Assembly (NCBI GenBank): GCA_017883345.1
Contig: JADGNT010000149.1
Span: 1-9,164, forward strand
Length of the DNA: 9,164 nt
Origin: Candidatus Solibacter sp.
GTDB lineage: Bacteria > Acidobacteriota > Terriglobia > Bryobacterales > Bryobacteraceae
Direction: 5' to 3'
Below are positions 1-6,811 of this stretch, piece by piece. The position numbers and the translations under genes are program-made. Under the pieces are notes generated by a model that was not told the origin of the DNA, did not search any database, and was given only the letters and a program-made list of their open reading frames with translations. Numbering within the stretch: the first letter of the stretch is position 1; the number at the start of each line of letters is the position of its first letter.

Positions 1-721
1 TGCACCACGCCGTATCGATGGTGAGCATCGCGCCGCTATCCAGTTCGAAGACGCCCACCGCCAGGTCCTCGCCTTCCAGGCCGGGACAGTGCAGATTGCG
101 CGCGAATCCGCTGGCGCGCACCACCCGCGCGCCCGTGGCCCATTCAAAGATGTGGACGTAATGCACCGCCAGTTGAATGAAGCAGCCGCCGCCAGTCTGC
201 GTGACGCTGCCCCGCCAGTTGGGGTTGCCCTCCCGCGCTTCCTGGGACCACATCATGCCGCCCTTGTGCATCAGGCGCGCGTAACAGTGCACGATGTCGC
301 CCAGCCACCCCTGCCGCACCATGTCGCGCAGATCGTGGATCAGCGGTTGGTCGAAGTAGCTCATGTACAGCCCCACCGTGTGCGTGGATCTCTCCGCCGC
401 CTGTGCGATGGCCTCCGCGTCGGCCAAATTGGGCGCCACCGGCTTCTGCAACAGCACGTGCTTGCCGGCCTGGATCGCCGCCACCGCCTGCGGACGGTGA
501 AAATGGTTGGGACTGCTGATGATGACGGCGTCGATTTCGTCCGTCATAGCCGCGGAAAAATCGGTCGATGCCGCCGCCCCTGGGATGGTCTCCGCGGCCT
601 TCTGCGCGGCTTCGGGTGCGGCGTCGATACAGTTGACCACCCGCACCCACTCCAGATCGCGATAGACGCCCAGGTAGTGCGCCGCCATCCCGCCGCATCC
701 TACAAACGAAACGTTGATCAT
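1..721 (-). CDS. Gfo/Idh/MocA-family NAD(P)-dependent oxidoreductase (3' part beyond window)
   Basis: The first 240 codons of a sugar or cyclitol dehydrogenase-like protein are present; the C-terminus lies beyond base 1. Residues 6-16 (FVGCGGMAAHY) form the Rossmann nucleotide-binding loop. Residues 69-76 (SSPNHFHR) and 88-94 (HVLLQKP) match the family's second half-fold signature, and GGG at 177-179 opens the substrate-site motif. Lys93 and His187, the usual catalytic pair, are kept. The usual Glu before that Lys is Gln92, and the Asp four residues before the His is Gln183. The start ATG (721-719) overlaps the transporter's TGA as ATGA, with a GGGAG-type ribosome site just upstream, so the two are probably translationally coupled. 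Family members oxidise or reduce sugars, inositols or glycosides in the cytoplasm. Co-transcription with an alpha-rhamnosidase suggests a deoxysugar or glycoside substrate (inference). The family call is firm and the substrate is unknown. Confidence 0.9.
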   Translation of the reverse strand, partial: MINVSFVGCGGMAAHYLGVYRDLEWVRVVNCIDAAPEAAQKAAETIPGAAASTDFSAAMTDEIDAVIISSPNHFHRPQAVAAIQAGKHVLLQKPVAPNLADAEAIAQAAERSTHTVGLYMSYFDQPLIHDLRDMVRQGWLGDIVHCYARLMHKGGMMWSQEAREGNPNWRGSVTQTGGGCFIQLAVHYVHIFEWATGARVVRASGFARNLHCPGLEGEDLAVGVFELDSGAMLTIDTAWC

Positions 722-1743
722 GCCTTCTTCTCCCGCGTTAGGTACAACGCAATCCACATGCCCCCTAGCGTCGCCGCCACCATGGCGAACGCCATAACGG
801 GCGTCACCTTGAGGTACAGAATCAGCACGCCGCAGAACATCACGCTGGCCGCGATCGCCTTATCGGTGATCTCGCGCTCGCGGAAGAATAGCCATCCCGC
901 AAACACGCTCAGCACGATCCCGGCGCGCTTGATGCTCACCGTGATCACCACCGGGATGTACGCGTAGGACGCCAGTTGAAAGAGCAGCGACACCGCGTCG
1001 AACAGCCCCGCCAGCACGATCCACTTCGCGTTGCCCTTCGCCGCCGCCGCGAAATCGCCCTTCTGCGATTTCGCCAGCAGATAGAACGAAATGCACAGGC
1101 CCACGCCGTACGCGAAGCTCTCGGTGAACACATCGCTCATCTTCACTAACTTCGCGTCCAGCGGGTTGGTCAGCGAGAAGATCAACGCCACAATCAGCAT
1201 GTAGCGGCTGCCCTTGTATTCCAGCACCGCCTTGACGGGCGCGAGGCACCCCACCGCGAACAGTTGCCGGTGCATGGCCAGCGACCCTGCCACAATTAAC
1301 CCCACACCCAGCAGCTTGATGGGCTCCGGCTTCTGTCCCAGAATGATGTAGGTGCTCGGGATCAGGAACACCGGGGTGAAGGCCAGGAACGGAATGCACA
1401 TCGAAAGCGGCGAAATCTGCAGCGCCCGGAAGTAGAGCCACATCACGATGGTGATCAGCCCCACGTCCAGCACGAGGTAGATGAAAAAGGTCGGCATCGG
1501 CGCCAGTTGGAACAGGCCGAACAATAGGCCCGCATCGCGGATCTCGACCGGCACGCCGCGCAGCATCTGTACCAGCAGCACCACGGCGAAAACCACCGCC
1601 ACCGCGATGCGAATCCAGAACGTGGCCGGAAACAGATCGCGCTGGTCGAGCGCGCGTTTCCGCCAGACGTCGGTCATCACGTTGGTCACGGACATGGCCG
1701 CCGCCAGCAGGAGTCCGATGGGAGCAAAACCCACGGTATCCAT
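718..1743 (-). CDS. EamA/DMT-superfamily membrane transporter
   Basis: A 341-residue integral membrane protein with about ten hydrophobic segments: roughly 6-22, 41-62, 72-92, 94-108, 114-136, 144-158, 181-196, 208-224, 241-262, then 264-287 and 297-335. The second half carries the EamA-repeat pattern: SIKRAGIVLSVFAGWLFFRE at 270-289, followed by a helix with a small-residue LxxxG face. That is typical of drug/metabolite transporters. It begins 12 bp after the rhamnosidase stop, with GGCGGA ahead of the ATG as a modest ribosome site, and overlaps the next gene by 4 bp, so it is the middle gene of an operon. Placement suggests movement of a sugar or its oxidation product across the inner membrane. 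It is not RhaT, which is encoded at the other end of the window and belongs to a different DMT family. Direction and substrate cannot be read from sequence. Confidence 0.88.
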   Translation of the reverse strand: MDTVGFAPIGLLLAAAMSVTNVMTDVWRKRALDQRDLFPATFWIRIAVAVVFAVVLLVQMLRGVPVEIRDAGLLFGLFQLAPMPTFFIYLVLDVGLITIVMWLYFRALQISPLSMCIPFLAFTPVFLIPSTYIILGQKPEPIKLLGVGLIVAGSLAMHRQLFAVGCLAPVKAVLEYKGSRYMLIVALIFSLTNPLDAKLVKMSDVFTESFAYGVGLCISFYLLAKSQKGDFAAAAKGNAKWIVLAGLFDAVSLLFQLASYAYIPVVITVSIKRAGIVLSVFAGWLFFREREITDKAIAASVMFCGVLILYLKVTPVMAFAMVAATLGGMWIALYLTREKKA

Positions 1744-1755
1744 TTGATCCGCCGG

Positions 1756-4380
1756 CTATTTCGCCACCAGTTTCACCGGCCCCAACATGCCCGCCGGCAG
1801 CGAGCGCACGCTCTGCATATCCTGAGCAGTGAATTTTTCGCCGTATTTGGCCGTCAGTTCCTTGTAGTCCGGTAGTGGTCCCTTGGCCAGCACGTTGAGC
1901 GCCAGATTCGCTACCACCACGCGAATCGCGTTCTCGCCAGGCTTCAGCAAGCCGGTGATCTCAATTTCAAACGGCGCCTTCCACACCGCTCCCGCCGCCT
2001 TCCCGTTGACGAACACCTGCGCCGCCTCGCGCACCGGACTCTCCAGCCACGCCCGCATGCCCGATGGCGCACGCCGCTCCGACGCCGGGTCCACCACCGT
2101 GCCCTCGCCGAAGTTCAGGAACACCCGCTGCCCGGCGCGCAGCATCGCCGGTGGAGCCGCCACCGTGCGCTCGTAGGTCGCCGTGCCCGAGTAGAACTTG
2201 CGCGTGGCGTCATCGGTCCACGGCCGCAGCGTCGCCATCTGTACCTCCTGCGCCACCGCCTGCGCCGAATCCGGGAACTTCACCGTCCAGTTGGCGCTCA
2301 CATCCACCGGCGGAATTGCCGCACCGCTCATCGCGGGGATCGGCGGCGCGACCGCCCTGGAGAACACCAGCACCCGCGATTCGTAGGGCGCCAGGTCCAG
2401 GTCCATGCTTGCCTTCGCCGCTTTGCCGGTGAACGGATCCCACCATGCCGCCTGCATTCCCTGTACGCGGAATGCCGCTGTCGCTTTCACCGCACGATTG
2501 CTGGTGTTGGCCAGGAAGTAGATGTCCGAGTACGCCAGCTTGCGATGCACCACGCCGACGTCCGGCGGCAGGGTGAAGTCCGCCGGCAGCGCCGCATGCA
2601 GCGCGTCGCCCAGTTTCGCCTCTTCCGTCAGTTGGAATTTAGCGGAAAGGTCGCGAATCTTCGGCGTATCGCCTTCGTCGCGCAGTCCCGGCGCCATGGA
2701 GGGCAGCCGTTTGGTGAAGAGCACCTTGCCGCCCTTGGAGGCGTACTCCGAAATCTTCTGGTAGGTCGCCAGCGGAATTCGCTCCACGTTGGCCACGATC
2801 AGGATCTTGTGCGTAATGCCCTTCGCCAGGATCGCGCCATCGTCGGTGAAATCGAAGTTGTACCCCGCATCCAGAATCGCCGGCACCAGATTAGGTCCGA
2901 TCAATCCATCCATCGCCTGATTGACCGAATCGCGCCCCAGGGCGAAGCCCGCGAACGCGTCGTGCGTCGGCAGATAGACCGCCACGTCGATGGCCGGCGT
3001 TCCCTGCCGCAAGATCCAACTGATGCGCTGTAGGTAGGTCGTGATGTCCGGCATCACGATCCACCACGGGTTGTGCTGATTGAACACCGCCGCCGCGTAG
3101 AACCGCCAACCCGGTTCGGGGATCGAGGGCGGCGTGTACGGCCAGCCGTGCGCCACCAGTTGATTGACCCCCTGCAAAAAGTGCAGGTCGGCCTCGGCTT
3201 TCATATCCAGCGGGGTGGCCCGAAACACCGGCGAGTGCAGCCAGGTCCACGTCTCGCTGGAACTCACCGGGTTTCCGTACAAGTGGTTGGCGGATGTGGC
3301 CCACCGCGTGGTGGAGAAGCGCCGCCACTGGGTGCCTTCGCCCTCCGGCAGATCGACCAGGCGCTGGCTGGAGAGCGTCACCGGCGGAATCCCGTACGTC
3401 TGCGACCGGAACTTCGTGCCGTGCGCCTTGGCCCAGGCGGTGAGCGGCCGCAGGTACTGGTCCTCGCAGAGTTCGCTGAGCGTGAGGCCCCAATCGTGGC
3501 GGATCGCGCCGGTCCCCGGCCCGATGTCGCCGGCCAGCGCGGGCAGATAAGGCGTCAGGTCGTAGCCGCGCCGCTTCTGGAACTCCGCCAGGAAGTTGCT
3601 GGTCCAATCCGAGTTGTAGACTTCCAGGCTGTCGCTGAAGATGGCGTAGGGCGGCGTTTTCGCCAGCGCCTTCAGCATGGGCTCGCCCACCGCTTTGAGG
3701 TGCGCCTGGATCGCGGCGGTGTCGTAATGATTCAGCACAAAGCCCTCGGCGCCCACCGCCGGACGCTTCACCGTCTGGCGCGTGTGGCTGGAGATGAAGA
3801 ACATCGCCTGCCCGCTGGCCCCCGCCGGTACGGACACCTTGCCGTCCGCTAACAGGACCGGTTTGCCGTCCAGGAACACCGCGATCAGCTTTTCGCCTTC
3901 CTGCAATGCCGGCATCGCGTCCGGCGCCGCGCGCGCCACGCGCAGTCGCGGCGACGCCAGCTCGACCGGAATGTGCGGCCCGCCAAACGGCCATCCGCTG
4001 CCCAGCGTCAGATCCATGCGCAGTCCCAGTTCCTTGGCCTTTTCGCCGGCGAAGGTGAGCGCATCCAGGAACTCCGCGCTCATGTACGGAAAATTCTTGA
4101 TGCCCTTGGCCGCGTCGTCCAGTTCCAGCGCGTAGGTGGGTTGGACTTCAAACCCGCCGATGCCGCCCTCTTTCATGAACCGCATCTCGCGTTCCAGTTC
4201 GGGTTTGGTCACCGACGGACCGAACCACCACCAGCGCACCATCATGCGCGCGTCGTTCGGCGGGCGCTCGAAGCCGCTCCGCAGTTCGGACACGTTGGCA
4301 GGGTCCGCACCGAAGGCGAATCCCGCCATCAGCGCCAAAAGCGCACTACGCCTCAACCATAAGACTGACATTTCGACCAT
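1756..4380 (-). CDS. Exported GH106-type alpha-L-rhamnosidase
   Basis: An 874-residue glycoside hydrolase resembling GH106, whose members remove terminal alpha-L-rhamnose. I start it at the ATG at 4380 because an AGGAGG-like site (GGAGG) lies 6 bases upstream and the protein then opens with a signal peptide: a Leu-Arg-Arg charged region, a hydrophobic core at 12-24, and likely cleavage near Ala25. The open frame extends to 4458, but the extra 26 residues are Arg-rich and would bury the signal. Family-like segments are PPNDARMMVRWWWFGP (40-55), KEGGIGGFEVQP (70-81), LGSGWPFGGPH (126-136), FSDSLEVYNSDW (248-259) and SSSETWTW (373-380). Glu253 and Glu376 are candidate catalytic acids, spaced much like the pair I recall for BT0986; this is unverified. 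A beta-sandwich-like region fills the last ~150 residues. At 874 residues it is somewhat short for GH106. It heads a minus-strand operon divergent from rhaI. Confidence 0.9.
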   Translation of the reverse strand: MVEMSVLWLRRSALLALMAGFAFGADPANVSELRSGFERPPNDARMMVRWWWFGPSVTKPELEREMRFMKEGGIGGFEVQPTYALELDDAAKGIKNFPYMSAEFLDALTFAGEKAKELGLRMDLTLGSGWPFGGPHIPVELASPRLRVARAAPDAMPALQEGEKLIAVFLDGKPVLLADGKVSVPAGASGQAMFFISSHTRQTVKRPAVGAEGFVLNHYDTAAIQAHLKAVGEPMLKALAKTPPYAIFSDSLEVYNSDWTSNFLAEFQKRRGYDLTPYLPALAGDIGPGTGAIRHDWGLTLSELCEDQYLRPLTAWAKAHGTKFRSQTYGIPPVTLSSQRLVDLPEGEGTQWRRFSTTRWATSANHLYGNPVSSSETWTWLHSPVFRATPLDMKAEADLHFLQGVNQLVAHGWPYTPPSIPEPGWRFYAAAVFNQHNPWWIVMPDITTYLQRISWILRQGTPAIDVAVYLPTHDAFAGFALGRDSVNQAMDGLIGPNLVPAILDAGYNFDFTDDGAILAKGITHKILIVANVERIPLATYQKISEYASKGGKVLFTKRLPSMAPGLRDEGDTPKIRDLSAKFQLTEEAKLGDALHAALPADFTLPPDVGVVHRKLAYSDIYFLANTSNRAVKATAAFRVQGMQAAWWDPFTGKAAKASMDLDLAPYESRVLVFSRAVAPPIPAMSGAAIPPVDVSANWTVKFPDSAQAVAQEVQMATLRPWTDDATRKFYSGTATYERTVAAPPAMLRAGQRVFLNFGEGTVVDPASERRAPSGMRAWLESPVREAAQVFVNGKAAGAVWKAPFEIEITGLLKPGENAIRVVVANLALNVLAKGPLPDYKELTAKYGEKFTAQDMQSVRSLPAGMLGPVKLVAK

Positions 4381-4537
4381 GGTATGCCTCCGTAGGGGCC
4401 ACGCCAAGCAGTTTCGGCGATAGCGCCTTCGTTTCAATGGAGAAAACACGCTACGCACTCGCGGCCCCCGGCAAGGTGGCGTGCTTTCATCGGTTTCCGC
4501 CGTCTAAATACAACCTTATCCGTAACTTCCATCGTAC

Positions 4538-4567
4538 AGGATACGCACCCGGTGTTCTGCATGGCAA
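4538..4567 (-). promoter_or_regulatory. Candidate sigma70-like promoter for the rhamnosidase operon
   Basis: On the minus strand, TTGCCA (4567-4562, 5 of 6 to consensus) and TATCCT (4543-4538, 4 of 6) are separated by 18 bp. Transcription would begin near 4530 and leave an untranslated leader of about 150 bases before the rhamnosidase ATG. The -35 element lies inside an imperfect palindrome (4554-4570), as expected for repressor control. This is a by-eye match only; Acidobacterial promoters can depart from the E. coli consensus. Confidence 0.3.
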
Positions 4568-4570
4568 AAC
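4554..4570. promoter_or_regulatory. Candidate operator: 17-bp imperfect palindrome
   Basis: GTTCTGCATGGCAAAAC has two 7-base arms around a 3-base centre, with one mismatched pair (GTTcTGC against GCAaAAC). It lies between the divergent rhamnosidase and rhaI genes and overlaps the -35 of the candidate leftward promoter. Size and symmetry suit a dimeric winged-helix or LacI-like regulator. Assigning it to the regulator at 7238-8383 is inference; no perfect second copy is visible in the window. Confidence 0.3.
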
Positions 4571-4594
4571 CTTCGCCGCGACTCTCGGATCCGT

Positions 4595-4627
4595 TTGACC
4601 TGGCACCCCTAAACCATAGATGATAAT
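4595..4627 (+). promoter_or_regulatory. Candidate promoter for rhaI-rhaM
   Basis: TTGACC at 4595-4600 matches the -35 consensus at 5 of 6 bases. The -10 is less certain: TAGATG (4617-4622, 16-bp spacer) fits the spacing but matches weakly, while GATAAT (4622-4627) matches well but sits 21 bp away. Either gives a short leader of roughly 10-20 bases before the GTG of rhaI. Confidence 0.3.
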
Positions 4628-4645
4628 GAATCGGGCGGCCAAATC

Positions 4646-5839
4646 GTGATTTCCAATAAACAAACCGATCTTATCATCCACGCGTTGAACGCGTTCCATA
4701 TCGAATTGCCCTCGTGGGGCTTTGCCAATACCGGCACTCGTTTCGGCAAATTCCTTCAGCCCGCCGCGGCCACCTCCACGGCGGAAAAGTTCGCCGATGC
4801 CGGTCTGGTGCACCGCGTGACGGGCGTTTGCCCCACCATCGCGCTGCACGTCCTGTGGGATCTGCCCAAGGGCGTCGGCGATTGCGCGGACGTTCAGGCC
4901 CTGGCCACCGAGCATGGCCTTCGTCCGGGCGCCATCAACCCCAACGTATTTCAGGACCAGAACTACAAGTACGGTTCCCTGGGCAACCCCGATGCGGCGA
5001 TTCGCAAGGAAGCCATGGATCACATTCTGGCTTGCGTCGAAATCCAGAAGCGCCTGGGCAGCCGCGATCTCTCGCTGTGGTTCGCCGACGGGTCCAACTA
5101 CCCCGGCACGCAGAACATACGGCATCGCCGCCGCTGGTTTGAAGAGGGATTGAAAGCCACCCACGCCGCGCTCGCCGAGGGCCAGCGCATGATGGTGGAA
5201 TACAAGCCCTTCGAGCCCGCTTTCTACCACACCGACATCGCCGATTGGGGCATGGCGCTGCTGCTGGCGCAGGCTGCCGGACCCAAAGCCAAAGTGCTGG
5301 TCGATACCGGCCACCACTATCAGGCACAGAACATCGAGCAGATTGTGGCCTGGCTGCTCGACATGAACATGTTGGCCGGATTCCACTTTAACGACCGCCG
5401 CTACGCCGACGACGATCTGACCATGGGTTCCATCGATCCCTATCAGGTCTTCCGCATCTTCCACGAGATTGCGCACTTCGAATGGGAGACCGGGAAGCGC
5501 GCCGATATCGCCTACATGATCGATCAGAGCCACAATCTCAAGGGCAAGATCGAAGCCATGATCCAGACCGTCACCACCGCCATGGAACTGTTCGCCAAGG
5601 CGGCTCTTGTAAACCACGAAAAGCTCGCCGGGTATCAGACCAATTGCGCTTTGGTCGATGCCGAAACCTGCCTCAAGGACGCTTTCTCCACCGACGTCCG
5701 CCCCGTGATCCGCGAGTGGGCCGTCTCCAAAGGGCTGCCTGCCGACGCCATGGACGCCTTCCGCCAGAGCGGCTATCTCGAGAAGATCACCGCCGACCGG
5801 GGGGCCAAGAACATGTCTGCGATCTCCAGCTATGCTTAG
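4646..5839 (+). CDS. rhaI: L-rhamnose isomerase (Pseudomonas stutzeri-type RhaI)
   Basis: This 397-residue TIM-barrel aldose-ketose isomerase converts L-rhamnose to L-rhamnulose in the cytoplasm. All metal and catalytic residues I know for the P. stutzeri enzyme appear at a constant offset of 34: Glu185, Asp220, His247 and Asp293 (structural metal), and His223, Asp255 and Asp257 (catalytic metal). They lie in the blocks VEYKPFEP, VLVDTGHHY, GFHFNDRRYADDD and MIDQSHN. The GTG at 4646 is the only usable start. A TAA closes the frame at 4610-4612, and no ATG, GTG or TTG lies between. A weak GGGCGG ribosome site precedes it. The N-terminus is therefore 34 residues shorter than P. stutzeri's, with the barrel intact. 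The mutarotase gene follows after 7 bases. Enzymes of this group can also act on other aldoses such as L-mannose or D-allose, but the neighbours make rhamnose the natural substrate. Confidence 0.96.
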   Translation: MISNKQTDLIIHALNAFHIELPSWGFANTGTRFGKFLQPAAATSTAEKFADAGLVHRVTGVCPTIALHVLWDLPKGVGDCADVQALATEHGLRPGAINPNVFQDQNYKYGSLGNPDAAIRKEAMDHILACVEIQKRLGSRDLSLWFADGSNYPGTQNIRHRRRWFEEGLKATHAALAEGQRMMVEYKPFEPAFYHTDIADWGMALLLAQAAGPKAKVLVDTGHHYQAQNIEQIVAWLLDMNMLAGFHFNDRRYADDDLTMGSIDPYQVFRIFHEIAHFEWETGKRADIAYMIDQSHNLKGKIEAMIQTVTTAMELFAKAALVNHEKLAGYQTNCALVDAETCLKDAFSTDVRPVIREWAVSKGLPADAMDAFRQSGYLEKITADRGAKNMSAISSYA

Positions 5840-5846
5840 AGAGGAT

Positions 5847-6164
5847 ATGCCGCGCTACGCATTCAAACTGCGCATCAAACCGGACGCCATCGAAGAATAC
5901 GAGAGCGAACACAAGCGGGTCTGGCCGGAGCTGCTAGCCAAGCTGAAGGAAGTCGGCATCTGCGATTACTCCGTCTTTCGCCGGGGCCAGGATCTGACCC
6001 TGGTCCTGCGCACCGACGATTTCGACAAGGCCTGGGACGAGCTCGACAAAGACCCCGTCAACCAGCGCTGGCAGGCGTTCATGGGCCGCCTCTTCGAGCC
6101 CGTCCCCGACAAGCAAAACGGCGAGCGTTTCGCCATGATGAAGGAAGTCTTCTACCTGGAGTAG
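5847..6164 (+). CDS. rhaM: L-rhamnose mutarotase
   Basis: A 105-residue protein that interconverts alpha and beta anomers of L-rhamnose, supplying the form the isomerase uses. It aligns without gaps to the start of E. coli RhaM as I remember it: R3, A5-F6, P12-D13-A14, E16-E17-Y18 and His22, the catalytic His. Residues 26-29 (WPEL), the DPVNQRW block and the terminal EVFYLE are also family-typical. I chose the ATG at 5847 because it reproduces this register and the usual ~104 residue length, although the GAGAGG ribosome site is only 2 bases away. An in-frame ATG at 5832 would add MLRED, overlap the end of rhaI by 8 bases and has no ribosome site. It forms an operon with rhaI. The function is well supported; the exact start is less so. 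Confidence 0.95.
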   Translation: MPRYAFKLRIKPDAIEEYESEHKRVWPELLAKLKEVGICDYSVFRRGQDLTLVLRTDDFDKAWDELDKDPVNQRWQAFMGRLFEPVPDKQNGERFAMMKEVFYLE

Positions 6165-6167
6165 CGT

Positions 6168-6180
6168 AGCCTTTCAGGCT
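6168..6180. repeat. Small hairpin just after rhaM stop
   Basis: AGCCT, a TTC loop and AGGCT form a perfect 5-bp stem four bases after the stop codon. The surrounding text (GTAGCGTAGCC, then GGCTGGGG) resembles a dispersed intergenic palindrome I associate with Acidobacterial genomes. That resemblance is from memory, and no second copy occurs in this window. Confidence 0.4.
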
Positions 6181-6197
6181 GGGGTGCCCTCTGGGCC

Positions 6198-6215
6198 GCC
6201 CCCATTCCTGGGGGC
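6198..6215. repeat. Inverted repeat, 7-bp stem
   Basis: GCCCCCA, a TTCC loop and TGGGGGC form a perfect 7-bp GC-rich stem-loop in the convergent gap between rhaM and the GlcG-like gene. It is the second of three hairpins here. No T-tract follows, so it is not a classical terminator by itself. Confidence 0.45.
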
Positions 6216-6232
6216 ATGCTTCATCTCCCCGG

Positions 6233-6276
6233 CAAACGCTCCCGACCCGGAGGGTACCCCGGGTCGGGAGCGTTTG
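6233..6276. terminator. Bidirectional terminator-like hairpin, perfect 18-bp stem
   Basis: CAAACGCTCCCGACCCGG (6233-6250) is perfectly complementary to 6259-6276 around an 8-base loop (AGGGTACC). It lies between two convergent genes, where a two-way terminator is expected. The plus-strand side ends in GTTTGTCTAT, a weak U-rich tail; the other side has CGTTTG followed by C and G. The stem is long for an intrinsic terminator, so it could also be a palindromic repeat element serving as one. Confidence 0.65.
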
Positions 6277-6290
6277 TCTATCCCTGAATC

Positions 6291-6764
6291 CTACGGCTTG
6301 AGCAGGGCGTCAATCGCCGCCTGCGAAATGGCTTCATCCACCTCGCTGGCCGCGCCGCTGCACGCAATCGCGCCGATGGTCTTCCCATCGACTTTGACAG
6401 GCACTCCGCCGCGGTTCGGGAATCCGTCCGGAAACACCAGTATCGCGAGATCTCCTTTTTTCAGCGAATCTTCCGCCGTCCCCGAAGGCCGCCCGTAGAG
6501 CGCCGCATATTTCGCCTTCTTTTGGGCGAACTGGAGCGTATTTAGAGAGGCGCCATCGGCTTTCTGCAAGAACAGCAGATTGCCGCTTTCGTCCATGATG
6601 CAGATGGTCACCTGCACATTGCGCTTTTGCGCCTCGCTCTCCGCCGCGGCGGCCATCGTCTTGAGCGCCGCCAGGTTCAAGTACTTCTTCGAAGGCAGAT
6701 CCACCGCCGAAGCCAGAAAAACCACGCTGAGAAATAACACGACAAGCTTGAGCATGGACAACAT
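6291..6764 (-). CDS. Secreted GlcG/HbpS-like (DUF336) protein
   Basis: A 157-residue protein with an N-terminal signal peptide: Lys6, hydrophobic residues 7-17, and likely cleavage after ASA at 18-20. It is followed by one GlcG/HbpS domain. Recognisable blocks are VTICIMDESGNLLFLQKADGA, AQKKAKYAALYGRPS, and the C-terminal GGVPVKVDGKTIGAIACSGA with a D/E-rich helix after it. Family members include haem-binding sensor partners and proteins encoded beside glycolate and alcohol oxidation genes; most have no known function. The start at 6764 has only AGG as a ribosome site; ATG at 6755 (Met4) would keep the signal peptide. It stands alone, convergent with rhaM and divergent from hicB with 47 bp between. 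A role in rhamnose use is not shown; position alone suggests a link. Confidence 0.87.
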   Translation of the reverse strand: MLSMLKLVVLFLSVVFLASAVDLPSKKYLNLAALKTMAAAAESEAQKRNVQVTICIMDESGNLLFLQKADGASLNTLQFAQKKAKYAALYGRPSGTAEDSLKKGDLAILVFPDGFPNRGGVPVKVDGKTIGAIACSGAASEVDEAISQAAIDALLKP

Positions 6765-6811
6765 GATACCTGAAGTACGTGCAGTTCAGCGGCCGGTGGT
6801 AGCATTAGGCT

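Noticed and set aside
144..698. Minus-strand 184-codon frame near the window start
   Set aside because: It is a shifted frame of the Gfo/Idh/MocA gene, whose true frame has no stop in the window.
3073..3852. Plus-strand frame of 259 codons opposite the rhamnosidase
   Set aside because: No motif, biased composition, and fully antisense to a well supported gene.
2891..3994. Minus-strand frame of 367 codons within the rhamnosidase gene
   Set aside because: It is another frame of the same strand with Gly/Ala/Arg-rich translation; the GH106 frame is clearly the coding one.
4381..4458. N-terminal extension of the rhamnosidase to 4458
   Set aside because: The extra 26 residues are Arg-rich and would precede the signal peptide; the ATG at 4380 has a clear GGAGG site at good spacing.
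4487..5617. Minus-strand frame of 376 codons opposite rhaI
   Set aside because: The plus-strand frame encodes an isomerase with every active-site residue; the opposite frame shows no recognisable family and would fill the divergent control region.
5832..5846. Upstream ATG for the mutarotase
   Set aside because: It lacks a ribosome site, and the ATG at 5847 reproduces E. coli RhaM numbering including His22.
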